Assembly: GCA_016699325.1 (NCBI GenBank)
Contig: CP064971.1
Coordinates: 1,302,001 to 1,366,000, forward strand
Length of the DNA: 64,000 nucleotides
Reading direction: 5' to 3'
DNA from: Methanolinea sp.
GTDB lineage: Archaea > Halobacteriota > Methanomicrobia > Methanomicrobiales > Methanospirillaceae
The number at the start of each line of letters is the position of its first letter. The first letter of the stretch is position 1. Below are positions 1 through 9,068 of this stretch, one piece after another. Made by a program: the position numbers and the translations under genes. The notes below the pieces were generated by a model that saw only the letters and a list, made by a program, of their open reading frames with translations, searched no databases and was not told where the DNA came from.

Positions 1-1
1 G

Positions 2-1108
2 ATATCAATCGTAGTGGTGTGCATCATCGTGTTCTGCGGAATGTCTCTTATCAGTGATTATTCTCTTGCTACGGATTACACCCAGAAAATGCAGATCCCC
101 TCCCCGTGGGTTGATACGCTTGGATGGATCGAACAGGCCACACCGGATCCCGGAGTTCCATATCTTGGTCCCTATTCTGCCGATGGATGGAAATATCCTC
201 CAGAGGCGTATGGAATCCTGTCATCGTGGGATTGTGGGCACTGGATAACGTTCCTGGGTAAACGGATCCCGGTCACCAACCCGTTCCAGGACAATACCCC
301 GGTCGCATATGCATTTTTCTTTGCAGAATATGAAAGTATAGCCAGCGAGATTGCAGAAAACACAGGTATCCGCTATATTATTATTGACAGAAAGATGGTT
401 GATACAAAATTCCAGCCCACCATCCCTCTATATAATAAATCCCTCACAAAACATTACTATTTTGAGAATTACCTGCTACCCGATCCCAATGGGACATCAG
501 AACTACTTCCGGTTACCCTGATCAGTCAACCCTACTATCGAACCATGCTATCGCGGCTGTATAATTCAGATGGATCTTTGGCCAATCCTGCCAAGGTTCT
601 CTATATCGAGTATTCTCCAGCTTCAGCCAGGCAGGCGGTCCCTGTCATTTTTGTCCTTGAACAGATGGATTCTGGTAAAGCATACGAACAAGTCCTTCAA
701 TTCAATGCCGTACCTACCGAAGGTAGAGAGGCTGCCCTTCACAGTGTACAGCTATCCTCTCCAGTCGAGAAGGTGAGTGCTCTCCGGCATTTCCGCCTGG
801 TATACGAAGGCTTTAACCGGGATGAGGGAGCAGCTCCGGATTTTTCCAATACAGTAAAGGTATTTGAATATGTGAAAGGAGCACAGCTGAAGGGAGAAGG
901 AATCATCGAAGCAACCGTGGAGACAAATATCGGGAGGGTATTTACCTACCGGCAGGAAAGTGAGAATGGTTCATTCATTCTTCCCTATTCAACGATTGAT
1001 GGGGAGTATCCGGTCCATACGCGGGGACCATACCGGATTGTGGGATCGGGGAGGACTATCGATATCAGTGAGGTGGATGTTGTTGAAGGAAACAGTATTG
1101 GCTTATAA
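2..1108 (+). CDS. aglB: Oligosaccharyltransferase AglB/STT3, C-terminal part (5' end outside window)
   Basis: This is the C-terminal part of an STT3/AglB-type oligosaccharyltransferase, the membrane enzyme that moves lipid-linked glycans onto Asn of exported proteins. The reading frame is open to the left edge, so the catalytic transmembrane domain lies outside the window. What is visible is the end of a transmembrane helix followed by the extracytoplasmic domain. The stretch SSWDCGHWITF sits where the family has its WWDYG acceptor-sequon motif, here in the divergent WDxGHW form usual for methanogens. The rest is a beta-rich C-terminal domain. The gene stands alone before a PRC-barrel gene. 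The family call is fairly firm; the symbol assumes the missing part is intact. Confidence 0.85.
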   Translation: MSIVVVCIIVFCGMSLISDYSLATDYTQKMQIPSPWVDTLGWIEQATPDPGVPYLGPYSADGWKYPPEAYGILSSWDCGHWITFLGKRIPVTNPFQDNTPVAYAFFFAEYESIASEIAENTGIRYIIIDRKMVDTKFQPTIPLYNKSLTKHYYFENYLLPDPNGTSELLPVTLISQPYYRTMLSRLYNSDGSLANPAKVLYIEYSPASARQAVPVIFVLEQMDSGKAYEQVLQFNAVPTEGREAALHSVQLSSPVEKVSALRHFRLVYEGFNRDEGAAPDFSNTVKVFEYVKGAQLKGEGIIEATVETNIGRVFTYRQESENGSFILPYSTIDGEYPVHTRGPYRIVGSGRTIDISEVDVVEGNSIGL

Positions 1109-1248
1109 CCCGAGATGTGGTAATTTAGATCCTCGGATGTTGACAGCATTGATATATCAGCCATTTTATCAAACTTTCGCGTTCAATTCAGTGACGCATG
1201 TATGCTTTCGATAAAAGTTATTGCCAAACCATCCGGACGTTTTGTAAC

Positions 1249-1262
1249 ATATTTAAATATTT
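1249..1262 (+). promoter_or_regulatory. TATA-box promoter of the PRC-barrel gene
   Basis: An AT-rich box (atatttaaatat) lies about 20-33 bases before the ATG at 1282. That spacing fits an archaeal TATA box driving a leaderless or nearly leaderless transcript. There is no convincing ribosome binding site before the ATG. Confidence 0.6.
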
Positions 1263-1281
1263 AGAACTCAACAGTTTTCTC

Positions 1282-1533
1282 ATGGCCAGAGTGTTAGCCC
1301 GCAGCCTTTCCAAGAAGAAGATCGTTACTAACGAGGGGAAGATGATTGGGACCCTCCGAAACCTCGTTGTCGATTTTGATACCGGTCAGGTGGTTGATCT
1401 CATCATTTATCCCGACCCGTCGTTTGACACCACCGGTTACCGGATGGAAGGCGACCGCCTGTTCATCACCTTTGAGGCGGTCAAGGATATCAAGGACTAT
1501 ATTATCGTCGACCGTTATCTCTCAAGAAAATAG
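1282..1533 (+). CDS. PRC-barrel domain protein
   Basis: A small protein of 83 residues made of a single PRC-barrel fold, starting MARVLARSLSKKKIVTNEGK. PRC barrels occur in RNA-processing factors (RimM-like) and in photosynthetic reaction-centre H subunits. Stand-alone archaeal copies are common and lack an established function. I chose the ATG at 1282 because the family begins there and a TATA box sits just upstream; the frame is open further upstream but has no better start. The 3' end overlaps the converging phosphoglycolate phosphatase gene by 19 bases. Confidence 0.85.
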   Translation: MARVLARSLSKKKIVTNEGKMIGTLRNLVVDFDTGQVVDLIIYPDPSFDTTGYRMEGDRLFITFEAVKDIKDYIIVDRYLSRK

Positions 1534-2213
1534 GGTTTATACCGGGTGAGGGCCTCGATAAATCCTTCGCCATATTTATTCTCCGAGACCCATGTGGCGG
1601 CTGCGGCTAACACCTCCGGGGCATTCCCGACAGCCACTCCAATCCCTGCATTTTTGATAAGTTCGATATCGTTTTCGGCGTCACCAACCGCCAGAAAATC
1701 AGCAGGGCTGAGCCCGAGATCACGCGTAAGCGAAAGAAACGCACGGCCTTTACTGATACCACGGGCCTGGATATGGATTGCAAAACCGGTATCAATGACT
1801 TCCACCGGGAAACCCTGCACGATCTCCCGTACCTCACCGGGATGGACTGTCCGGGCGAAAGCACAGTCGGCAAACCGGTAGGTAGGGCTGTACATATCGA
1901 GGTTGATGTCTTTTTTCTGGTAGAACGTGATAACGGTTTCAAGCGCCTCTCTGACCACGGATTGGTCACCGAGAATGCAAAGGTCTCCGGTGTATCCAGC
2001 ACGGTAGACCCCACCGTTCTCTGCGATGAAGCTTCCCTGGGTCCCGATCATTCTCGAAATTGCATCCATAAAGCAGGGTGTATTGCCGCTGGCAAGCACC
2101 ACTTCTACACCGTAATCACACAACTCCCGCAAAGCAGAGATGGCACCGGTATGGATCCTCCGGTGCCGGTCGGTTATTGTTCCATCGATATCGGTTACGA
2201 TCCCCTTCAGCAC
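1515..2213 (-). CDS. Archaeal-type phosphoglycolate phosphatase (HAD superfamily)
   Basis: A 232-residue HAD phosphatase of the archaeal phosphoglycolate phosphatase group (TA0175-like), which removes phosphate from 2-phosphoglycolate or related sugar phosphates. HAD motif I is TDIDGTITD near residues 7-15, motif II follows at LASGNT, and motif IV is [10 protein letters not shown] near residue 180. The region between carries the alpha/beta cap typical of the C2 class. It starts with GTG at 2213, inside the end of radA, so it is probably translated from the same minus-strand transcript. Function is assigned by family; the physiological substrate is not shown by the sequence. Confidence 0.85.
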   Translation of the reverse strand: MLKGIVTDIDGTITDRHRRIHTGAISALRELCDYGVEVVLASGNTPCFMDAISRMIGTQGSFIAENGGVYRAGYTGDLCILGDQSVVREALETVITFYQKKDINLDMYSPTYRFADCAFARTVHPGEVREIVQGFPVEVIDTGFAIHIQARGISKGRAFLSLTRDLGLSPADFLAVGDAENDIELIKNAGIGVAVGNAPEVLAAAATWVSENKYGEGFIEALTRYKPYFLER

Positions 2214-3179
2214 GATCTGAGTCCTGCCTCCTCTACCATGAACGGCGCCTCGCCCTCGGGGAGGTTCGGGCTGTCCACCAGGCGTGCGATCCGTTTCCCA
2301 CCCTTGCTCTTCCGCAGGTAGATACGGAACGTTGCGGTATGACCGACGATGTTTCCACCGATGGGCTTGGTTGGGTCTCCGAAAAATACCGCTGGATTGG
2401 AGAGTACCTGGTTGGTGACCAGGCCGACCGCGTTATTCTCATCGCACAGGCTTGAAGAGATCATGCAGATGGCGGTTCAGCTTCTGCTGCCGTGTGGCAA
2501 GCGTCCCCCTCCCGGCATACTCGGCACGGAAGTGCGATGTGAGTGAGTCGATGATGAAGAGCTTGATAGGCTTGTCGGTGGTCCGCAGCTCCGCGGCCCG
2601 TTCCCGCGCAGTCTCAACCATCAGCATCTGGTGATCGGAAGTGTGTGCCCTGGCCACGTGGATGTTTGCAAGGTAGTCCTGTGGGTCGGCATCGATCCCG
2701 AGACCGAGTACCATCTGCTCGATACGCTCAGGCCGGAAGGTGTTCTCGGTATCGATATAGATAGCGCTCCCGTTGAGTCCTCCTTCCTCTTCGGGGAGTT
2801 GGACGTTGACCGCCATCTGGTGGACGATCTGGCTCTTCCCCGAGCCAAATTCTCCGTAGAGTTCAGTGATGGCCTGGGTCTCCATCCCCCCACCCAGAAG
2901 CTCATCGAGCTCGGGGACGAGGGTCTTGAGCTTCCGGACCTCCTTTCGCTGCTCGAACACGTCCTTCCCTGTCCGAAAGCCGCCTATATTCACCAGTTCG
3001 CGGGCGGACTTGATCATCTTCTTTGCAACCGTTTCTCCGATCTCGACAGTCTCGGCCAGTTCGACGGGAGAGGCTGTAGCAATGCTCTCCACGGTAACGA
3101 ACCCGGCTTCGCGGAGCTTCTCCGCGGTCGTTGGCCCGACTCCAGGGAGATCTTCAAGGTCCAGCGGTCCATTGGTCAT
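2207..3179 (-). CDS. radA: DNA repair and recombination protein RadA, with a +1 frameshift near the 3' end
   Basis: Archaeal RadA recombinase, the RecA/Rad51 homologue that forms filaments on single-stranded DNA and catalyses strand exchange. An N-terminal helix-hairpin-helix ([17 protein letters not shown], residues 11-27) is followed by the ATPase core with Walker A GEFGSGKS (109-116) and Walker B LFIIDS (207-212). The ATG at 3179 has a GAGGTGA ribosome binding site upstream. The frame stops early after residue 242, in HDLFKPVR, but the conserved remainder ([10 protein letters not shown] to the [15 protein letters not shown] region) continues in the +1 frame. One extra base at the GG of 2450-2451 explains this: removing it restores [13 protein letters not shown]. 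It is either a sequence error or a true frameshift. It follows the RPA gene. Confidence 0.9.
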
Positions 3180-3219
3180 CGTATAGTCACCTCTGACAGA
3201 GAGAGCATGGTGTTCCCTG

Positions 3220-4542
3220 TCATATATCTTGGCGGCCATGCAGCGTGAAAGTATTGTCTGCGGACATACCGGCAACCGTGCATATCCGATCCCGGACCGC
3301 TGCAGGATCCGGCTCCCGTTCTTCGACAACGACCGCAGTGATCCGATCACCCGAGCGGAACCCGCGGACCCGGACCTCATGCCCATGGGGGTGCTCTCCG
3401 GAAAGAAGGAACCTCTCACTTCCATCATCGATGAATGTGCCTTCCCGGGTAACAATGATGGTTCCATCCATCTCGAACTCCTGGCCTGCGGAAGGGGGCT
3501 GCACCCTGACAAATCCGCCTGCCCCGACATGCAGTTCGAGTCCGCCATCCCGGCCGGTCCTGCCGGATCCCTGGTAGATGGTGATGCGGTCACCAGCAAC
3601 GATAGGGATGAGGGCCCGGTCACCCCAGAAGACCACCCTGAGATCGGTGGCCGATACGGTGATCACGAGGTTCCGGACATGGCCCGGCCGGCCATCCCGG
3701 GTGGTGAATGCCCGGGGCGGCTGGACGGATGCAACAACCCCCTCGATTGAGAACACCCCCCCCTCCCGGACATCACCCGGGATACTGAACCTGAAGGAAT
3801 ACGTACAGGACGCGGGGGAGATCGTACTTCGTTCATCGATGACATACTCAGTTCCCGTTGTCCGCTGCTTCAGCAACACTCCCCCAATTCTGATGCATAC
3901 CCCTTCCTGCACGCCGGCCAGGAGGGCAGGGTCCCAGGACACGATCCTGGCCGTGCTGGTACCGTCATAAAAGCAGCCCTCGATTATCCCTCCGGTTGAC
4001 CCGTCCCTGCGGACGATGGTACGAGGCTCGCCAAGGAGAAGAACAATCCCCTCAACATCGGTCCGCTCCGCAGGGCGATACTGGGGCTGGACTGCAGTCC
4101 CGCACGATATCTCGATGGGTGATTTCCGGAGGGCAAGCACCACGATATCCCCTGGACGCCCTCCTTGTTTTCCGATGATTTCAAGCACGTCACCGATCTC
4201 TATCTCTGCGACCGCGGCAGCCTTCTCATCCCAGAGGACCGCCCGTGCCTGACCGGTCTCATCGCCGACGATAATGTGAGCTACCCACCCCTTATCACCA
4301 TCTTTACGGGTAAATTCCCGTGGAGGGGAGATGGTGATAACCTTGCCAAAAAATGACGAGAGGGTGGATCCGGTCGATAGGTCCCGGACCTTGACATGCT
4401 CTCTGCCGAGATCGTATACCACGACCATTGCAGCTGTGACCTCGTCAAGGAGGTCGCCGCATTCCTGCATCTTTTCTTCGACACGCCTCTCGAACTCTTC
4501 CCTGCTTACCAGGTCATCCACGAGCGCGTAGTGGAACTGCAC
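3220..4542 (-). CDS. Replication protein A-like single-stranded DNA-binding protein (multiple OB folds)
   Basis: A 440-residue protein of repeated OB folds, the archaeal RPA that protects single-stranded DNA in replication and repair. At least three OB units can be seen, starting near residues 60, 165 and 275. Each has the repeated pattern of a beta-strand pair, a R/TRKDG or TRDG turn and an ARAVLW or ARIVSW strand; a fourth, weaker unit lies near the C terminus. No zinc ribbon CxxC is present. It starts with GTG, 16 bases downstream of lysA, and lies just upstream of radA, which fits shared expression of a strand-exchange protein and its ssDNA-binding partner. I did not assign a paralogue number. 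Confidence 0.85.
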   Translation of the reverse strand: MQFHYALVDDLVSREEFERRVEEKMQECGDLLDEVTAAMVVVYDLGREHVKVRDLSTGSTLSSFFGKVITISPPREFTRKDGDKGWVAHIIVGDETGQARAVLWDEKAAAVAEIEIGDVLEIIGKQGGRPGDIVVLALRKSPIEISCGTAVQPQYRPAERTDVEGIVLLLGEPRTIVRRDGSTGGIIEGCFYDGTSTARIVSWDPALLAGVQEGVCIRIGGVLLKQRTTGTEYVIDERSTISPASCTYSFRFSIPGDVREGGVFSIEGVVASVQPPRAFTTRDGRPGHVRNLVITVSATDLRVVFWGDRALIPIVAGDRITIYQGSGRTGRDGGLELHVGAGGFVRVQPPSAGQEFEMDGTIIVTREGTFIDDGSERFLLSGEHPHGHEVRVRGFRSGDRITAVVVEEREPDPAAVRDRICTVAGMSADNTFTLHGRQDI

Positions 4543-4558
4543 TGCCAGTGGTCCCCTG

Positions 4559-5863
4559 CTAGCAACCCCGCTCCTGCCAGGGGGGGGTCTCCATGGTCCG
4601 GGTCAGGTCGCCGATATCCTCTCCCCTCCGCATGAGGGCGGCCGAGCGGCCTTTCAGGATGAGCTCCGGGCATCGTGGCCTGCTGTTATACTGGGAGGAC
4701 ATGGCAAACCCGTAGGCGCCGGCATCGAGCACAGCGACAAGATCTCCTGCGGCGAGTTTTGGGAGCAGCCGATCATGAGCAAGGATATCACCGGTCTCGC
4801 AGATAGGCCCGGCAATGGTGCAGATGGTCGTCCTTTCCTGTCCGGCCCTGTTTGCCGCAATCACTTCGTGCCAGGAATCGTACATAACCGGCCTCACGAG
4901 CAGGTTGAACCCTGCATCAACGTTAACAAAATTCCGGTGTGCCGGTTTGACCGAGTTGACTCCGGTAAGGAGGATGGTTGAGTCGGCTACAAGCGACCTG
5001 CCAGGCTCGATCCAGAGCTCCGGGCTTATTCCTGCCTCGCGGATGCCCTGCCTGAACAGCGGTACAACAGCACTGGCATAATCTGCAGGGCTGGGAGATC
5101 GCTCCCCCTCCCCGCGGTGGTAGGGGATGCCGAGCCCCCCGCCAAGGTTGACGAATTCCAGCCGGACCCCCAACGCGGTGATCTCCCCGACGATCACCAT
5201 CATCACCTCGCAGGCACGTGCAAACGGTTCCACATCGAGGATCTGGGATCCGATATGGCAGTGGATCCCGACCGGGTCGATATGGGCGCAGGCAAGGGCT
5301 TCCATGTACGCGGAGGGGATGAGGTGATGGGCTATCCCGAACTTGCTTGTGGCAAGGCCGGTAGCTATCTTTGGGTGGGTGGGAACATCGATTGCAGGAT
5401 TGACCCTGAACGCGATACGGGCTGTTTTCCCTGCTGCTGCGGCAACGGTTTCGAGTTGCCTGAGCTCGTCGAGAGAGTCCACCGAGACAGGGACTCCTCT
5501 CTCAACAGCCAGGGCGAGGTCGGACCGGCTCTTTGAGCTCCCGTTGAAGAGGAGGGTTCCCGGCTGCATTCCAGCAGCGAGTGCCAGGAGGAGTTCTCCG
5601 GACGAGAAGACATCGGCCCCGGCCCCGAGTGCCGCCAGGGTCCGGAGTACCGCGAGGTTGCCGTTTGCCTTGGCTGCATAGAGGATCCTCATCCGGGAAT
5701 ATTCTGCAGAAACCGCATCGCGGTACGCCGAGTAGCAGGCTTCAATCCGGTCCTGGTCGGTAACGAATAGCGGGGTGCCCCATTCCCGGGCAAGTTCCAC
5801 GGTATCGTGCTCCCCGATCCAGAGATGATCGTCCCGGATGGCTAGGTGCGGTGGAAGGTTCAT
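4559..5863 (-). CDS. lysA: Diaminopimelate decarboxylase
   Basis: Diaminopimelate decarboxylase, the PLP enzyme that makes L-lysine from meso-diaminopimelate, 434 residues. The PLP lysine is in LYAAKANGNL (about Lys65). HCHIGSQI, the glycine loop GGGLGIPY, EPGRSLVADS and CETGDIL are the other active-site signatures of the alanine-racemase-fold decarboxylases. Its ATG overlaps the stop of the upstream aminotransferase gene by 4 bases, so the last steps of lysine synthesis are translationally coupled. The C terminus carries a run of eight G on the plus strand near 4580, a place where length errors could arise, but the domain is complete before it. Confidence 0.95.
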   Translation of the reverse strand: MNLPPHLAIRDDHLWIGEHDTVELAREWGTPLFVTDQDRIEACYSAYRDAVSAEYSRMRILYAAKANGNLAVLRTLAALGAGADVFSSGELLLALAAGMQPGTLLFNGSSKSRSDLALAVERGVPVSVDSLDELRQLETVAAAAGKTARIAFRVNPAIDVPTHPKIATGLATSKFGIAHHLIPSAYMEALACAHIDPVGIHCHIGSQILDVEPFARACEVMMVIVGEITALGVRLEFVNLGGGLGIPYHRGEGERSPSPADYASAVVPLFRQGIREAGISPELWIEPGRSLVADSTILLTGVNSVKPAHRNFVNVDAGFNLLVRPVMYDSWHEVIAANRAGQERTTICTIAGPICETGDILAHDRLLPKLAAGDLVAVLDAGAYGFAMSSQYNSRPRCPELILKGRSAALMRRGEDIGDLTRTMETPPWQERGC

Positions 5864-7008
5864 GGGGAAAGCCTCTCCAGCCGTTCAATCGCTTCCCGGA
5901 TCCGCTCAGTTGACCGTGTAAGGGCGAACCGCACATAACCGTCACCGCCGTTCCCGAATCCGATACCAGGGGTGACCACGATCCCGGCCTCGTTCAGCAG
6001 CCTGGCGGCAAACTGCATGCAATCATCAACAGGCATCCAGACATAGAAGGTCGCTTTCGGCGGACTGACAATATACCCGAGCGACCGGAGCCCGGAAACC
6101 AGGGCATCCCGCCGTTCTTCATAGATCCGACAGGCCTCCCGGACACAGTCCTGCGGGCCGGAGAGCGCTGCAATAGCAGCGTGCTGGACGGCATCAAACA
6201 CACCGGAATCCACATTGGTCTTGACCCTGGAGAGACCGGCGACAATCTCGGCATTCCCGCAGGCCATCCCGATCCGCCACCCGGTCATGTTGTAAGTCTT
6301 GGAAAGGGAGTGCATCTCCACAGACACTTCCATGGCTCCACGGGTCGAAAGGAATGACGGTGCCTGGTAGCCATCGTAGGCGATCTCGGAATATGCGTTG
6401 TCGTGGATGATGATCAGGTCTTTGTCCAGGGCAAAATCGACCGCCTCCTCAAAAAAGCCCGGGAGGGTGATTGCCGAAGTGGGGTTGTTCGGGTAGTTGA
6501 GGAATACCAGCCGGGCCTTCCTTACAATATCCCCCGGGACCGCAGAGAAGTCAGGGAGGAAATTCCGTTCCGGTAAAAGGCGCATCTCATGGATCTTTCC
6601 TTCAGCAAACAGGGTCGAGGTCCGGTACACCGGGTATCCTGGGCTTGGGGCAAGGACATAGTCTCCGGGATTGATGAATGCCTCGGGAATGTGGGCGATG
6701 CCGTCCTTTGAGCCCATCAGGGCCAGGACTTCTTTCTTCGGGTCAAGCTTCACGCCGAACCGTGCGGCATACCAGCCGGAGACGGCGACCCGGTATCGCT
6801 CCAACCCGGCATACGATGGATAGTGGTGATTACGGGGATCCTGTGCCGCCTGGCACAGGGCATCAACGATGTGTGGGGGGGTGGGGAGATCAGGGTCCCC
6901 GACACCGAAGTCGATCACGTCAACGCCCCGGGCTATCTGTGCGGCTTTGAGTTCATCGATTCGCGCAAAGAGGTAGGGGGGGAGCTCCCCCATCCGTTTC
7001 GCGTACAT
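5860..7008 (-). CDS. dapL: LL-diaminopimelate aminotransferase-like class I aminotransferase
   Basis: A PLP-dependent class I/II aminotransferase of the DapL group, which converts tetrahydrodipicolinate to LL-diaminopimelate in the short lysine route of methanogens. The N terminus MYAKRMGELPPYLF and VIDFGVGDPDLPTP are typical of the group; NYPNNPTSA and the PLP lysine in SLSKTYNMTGWRIG (about Lys237) mark the active site. I chose the ATG at 7008, because the frame extends to 7092 but the added residues resemble nothing in the family. It heads a tight minus-strand run with lysA (4-base overlap), which supports DapL over a general aminotransferase. Confidence 0.88.
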   Translation of the reverse strand: MYAKRMGELPPYLFARIDELKAAQIARGVDVIDFGVGDPDLPTPPHIVDALCQAAQDPRNHHYPSYAGLERYRVAVSGWYAARFGVKLDPKKEVLALMGSKDGIAHIPEAFINPGDYVLAPSPGYPVYRTSTLFAEGKIHEMRLLPERNFLPDFSAVPGDIVRKARLVFLNYPNNPTSAITLPGFFEEAVDFALDKDLIIIHDNAYSEIAYDGYQAPSFLSTRGAMEVSVEMHSLSKTYNMTGWRIGMACGNAEIVAGLSRVKTNVDSGVFDAVQHAAIAALSGPQDCVREACRIYEERRDALVSGLRSLGYIVSPPKATFYVWMPVDDCMQFAARLLNEAGIVVTPGIGFGNGGDGYVRFALTRSTERIREAIERLERLSP

Positions 7009-7112
7009 GCGGGTACGTATTCTTTTCCGGCACACATTAAGGTGACCTGCCGTAAAACCCCGGGACCGAAGGAATAAAATCTCCGGCCTCACAATGGTGG
7101 AATGGAAACGGT

Positions 7113-7439
7113 ATGGGGAGTATGCAGCAGGAACCGGTCGTTATCCTTGTCACCGCCGGGAGAGAGGAAGCTGCAGCCATCGCACGGACCCTTGTCTCGG
7201 AAGGCTGCGCAGCCTGCGTGAACATCATTGATGTCACTTCATTCTACAGGTGGAAAGGGGAGCTGTGCGAGGATCCTGAGCAGCTTCTCATCATCAAGAC
7301 CACCCGGGACCAGAGTGATGCGACGATAAGCCGGGTACGCGAGCTTCATTCCTACGATCTTCCGGAGATGATCCTGCTGCCGGTGGTTGGGGGTTACCTT
7401 CCCTATCTCCAATGGTTCTGCGATGAGGTTCGGCGATGA
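7113..7439 (+). CDS. cutA: CutA1 divalent-cation tolerance protein
   Basis: A CutA1-family protein of about 108 residues, a very stable trimeric ferredoxin-like fold linked to divalent metal tolerance in bacteria; its archaeal role is unsettled. Family marks are VILVTAGREEAAAIARTLV at the N terminus, CAACVNIID, YRWKGEL, IIKTT and the C-terminal LPVVGGYLPYLQW. Two ATGs three codons apart (7113 and 7122) are possible starts. The end overlaps fdhD by 4 bases (ATGA), so the two genes are probably cotranscribed. Confidence 0.92.
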   Translation: MGSMQQEPVVILVTAGREEAAAIARTLVSEGCAACVNIIDVTSFYRWKGELCEDPEQLLIIKTTRDQSDATISRVRELHSYDLPEMILLPVVGGYLPYLQWFCDEVRR

Positions 7440-8176
7440 GAACAGTGCGGCATACCGGTTTCCAGGTCAGGGGCGAACAGGTTGCCGGGATTGACGATAC
7501 CATCGTGCGGGAAGAACACTTCATCTTCGTGTTGAACGGGACCCGGCTTCTGGACATGGTGGCAAGCGGTGAACACCTGCGCGAGCTTGGGGCAGGGTTC
7601 GTCCTCTGCCAGGGGCTCTCGCGATCGGTCGATGCCGTAACGGTCGAGGGAAATGAGATCCGGGTATCCGCTCCGCTTGAGGTGTCCTGTGAGCGGGAGA
7701 TCGAGACAACCGGGACCGTGGGATTCATCTGCCGGCCTCCAGAACCGGTCCTGTCCCCCTGTTGTATTACCATCCCCGAGGTCTTTTCCATCACCCGGGA
7801 GATCGTGACCGACCTCTGGCGAAGGACAGGAGGTGTCCACTGCTCGGTCCTGGCCCGCGGCGGCGAGATCCTTTTCCGGGCGAGTGATGTCGGCAGGCAT
7901 AACACCGTCGACAAAGTAATCGGCTACGGCGTGCTGAACGGGATCGATCTCTCTGAATGCGTTATCGGCTGCACCGGGAGGCAGCCCCGGGACATGGTGA
8001 TCAAGTATGCCAATGCCGGGGTCCCGATCGTTATCTCCCGGGCGGCGTCAACCGACCGAGGTATTGCGACCGCCGATGAGCTCGGGATCACCCTGATCTG
8101 TTTCTCCCGGGAGGAACGGTTTACGGTCTACACCCATCCCTGGAGGGTCCGTGGAGTCGCCACCGATAGCCCGTAA
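7436..8176 (+). CDS. fdhD: Formate dehydrogenase accessory sulfurtransferase FdhD
   Basis: FdhD, the sulfurtransferase that inserts a sulfido ligand into the molybdenum or tungsten cofactor of formate dehydrogenase, 246 residues. The family core is clear: GGVHCSVLARGGEIL, the DVGRHNTVDKVIG motif, SGR-type CTGRQPRDMV, SRAASTD and the C-terminal R-x-E-RFTVYTHP. The usual CxxC sulfur-carrying loop is not present as such; the matching region has Cys99 and an adjacent pair Cys109-Cys110. No formate dehydrogenase genes are in this window, so the target enzyme must be encoded elsewhere. It overlaps cutA by 4 bases. Confidence 0.92.
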   Translation: MRTVRHTGFQVRGEQVAGIDDTIVREEHFIFVLNGTRLLDMVASGEHLRELGAGFVLCQGLSRSVDAVTVEGNEIRVSAPLEVSCEREIETTGTVGFICRPPEPVLSPCCITIPEVFSITREIVTDLWRRTGGVHCSVLARGGEILFRASDVGRHNTVDKVIGYGVLNGIDLSECVIGCTGRQPRDMVIKYANAGVPIVISRAASTDRGIATADELGITLICFSREERFTVYTHPWRVRGVATDSP

Positions 8177-8231
8177 GAGCAAAACACCTTCGGAAAAACA
8201 CTTGAAGGCCGATGTCCAATAGAATACCGGT

Positions 8232-8714
8232 ATGAGCATAGAGAACGTGGCGGGAGGAAAGCAGGCCGTCCTTGTCCTCGGTTGTCCGCAGGTACCGGTG
8301 CAGACAAGTATCTCCCTCTACCTTGCAGCCAGCCTCCGGAAAAAAGGGATTGTCCCAATTATTGCCGGGAACCGAGCCGCACGGCTTAATGCAGAGGTAT
8401 CCGACCCTGACCGCCGCTATACCGGGGCTTATATCGACCTGGACCGGTTCATTGAAGACCTTGCTGACGGTAAGAGCCGGTTTGACTACTATTTTATCTT
8501 TATTCATAACGATGCGGGGATCAGCTATGCGGCAACAGTACAATCCTTGACCGGCGCCATGGTTGTCGGGCTAATCTACGGAGAACATTTCCAGGAAATG
8601 GCGGATGCCATCGAATTCCCCTGCGAAAAGATCGCGGCACATGCGGTGCATAACCCAATGCCGCTGAAGAAAAAGATAGACGAGGTGCTCCCATGGGTTG
8701 TCTCGAATCTCTGA
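8232..8714 (+). CDS. DUF1890 family protein, methanogen-specific
   Basis: A 160-residue protein of the DUF1890 family, found almost only in methanogens and of unknown function. The N-terminal part (VLVLGCPQVPVQTSISLYLA) and the Rossmann-like alternation of strands and helices are typical. It overlaps the following DUF1894 gene by 22 bases; the two families are usually neighbours in methanogen genomes. A link to methanogenesis is inference from distribution only. Confidence 0.85.
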   Translation: MSIENVAGGKQAVLVLGCPQVPVQTSISLYLAASLRKKGIVPIIAGNRAARLNAEVSDPDRRYTGAYIDLDRFIEDLADGKSRFDYYFIFIHNDAGISYAATVQSLTGAMVVGLIYGEHFQEMADAIEFPCEKIAAHAVHNPMPLKKKIDEVLPWVVSNL

Positions 8715-8980
8715 AATACGAAGTCATCCTGCAGGGCGCCAGCTTCAAGGAGTGCAGGGAATATGTCAGGACCCGCTGCAAGGAACACTATGATGTTGAT
8801 CCCGGCTTCCGCATCTTTGGAAAAGCGGTAATCGGTGTTCCTCCCATCTCGATCGGCCTTGACGGGGACACAATCACATTCCCCTATACCAAGCCATGTT
8901 ACGGGACCTTTCTTGTGCAGGTACGAGATCCCGGTGAGGCAGACCTGATCAGGCGCACCGCTCCTGCTAAGAAAAAATAA
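8693..8980 (+). CDS. DUF1894 family protein, methanogen-specific
   Basis: A 95-residue protein of the DUF1894 family. It starts MGCLESLKYEVILQGASFKE, with conserved CREYVRTRCKEHYDVDPG and a YTKPCYGTFL segment near the C terminus. Three or four conserved cysteines could bind metal or react with a thiol, but nothing here proves that. Its start lies inside the DUF1890 gene, so translation of the two is coupled, and a T-run right after the stop suggests the transcript ends here. Confidence 0.85.
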   Translation: MGCLESLKYEVILQGASFKECREYVRTRCKEHYDVDPGFRIFGKAVIGVPPISIGLDGDTITFPYTKPCYGTFLVQVRDPGEADLIRRTAPAKKK

Positions 8981-8993
8981 ACCATTAATTTAC

Positions 8994-9001
8994 TTTTTTT
9001 T
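8994..9001 (+). terminator. Poly-T transcription termination site
   Basis: A run of eight T a few bases after the stop of the DUF1894 gene, without a strong hairpin, as is usual for archaeal intrinsic termination. Confidence 0.5.
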
Positions 9002-9022
9002 CTGAAATATCCCGATTTCCCG

Positions 9023-9033
9023 GAATATATATC
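9023..9033 (+). promoter_or_regulatory. TATA-box promoter of the 2-oxoacid oxidoreductase operon
   Basis: The sequence gaatatatat lies about 40 bases before the ATG at 9069. A strong ribosome binding site (aggaggagg, 9057-9065) precedes that ATG. Confidence 0.55.
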
Positions 9034-9068
9034 AGCTTTCCCGGACACCAGAGGATCAGGAGGAGGTT

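Noticed and set aside
2631..3248. A 205-codon open frame on the plus strand opposite radA
   Set aside because: It is antisense to the conserved RadA ATPase core and has no domain.
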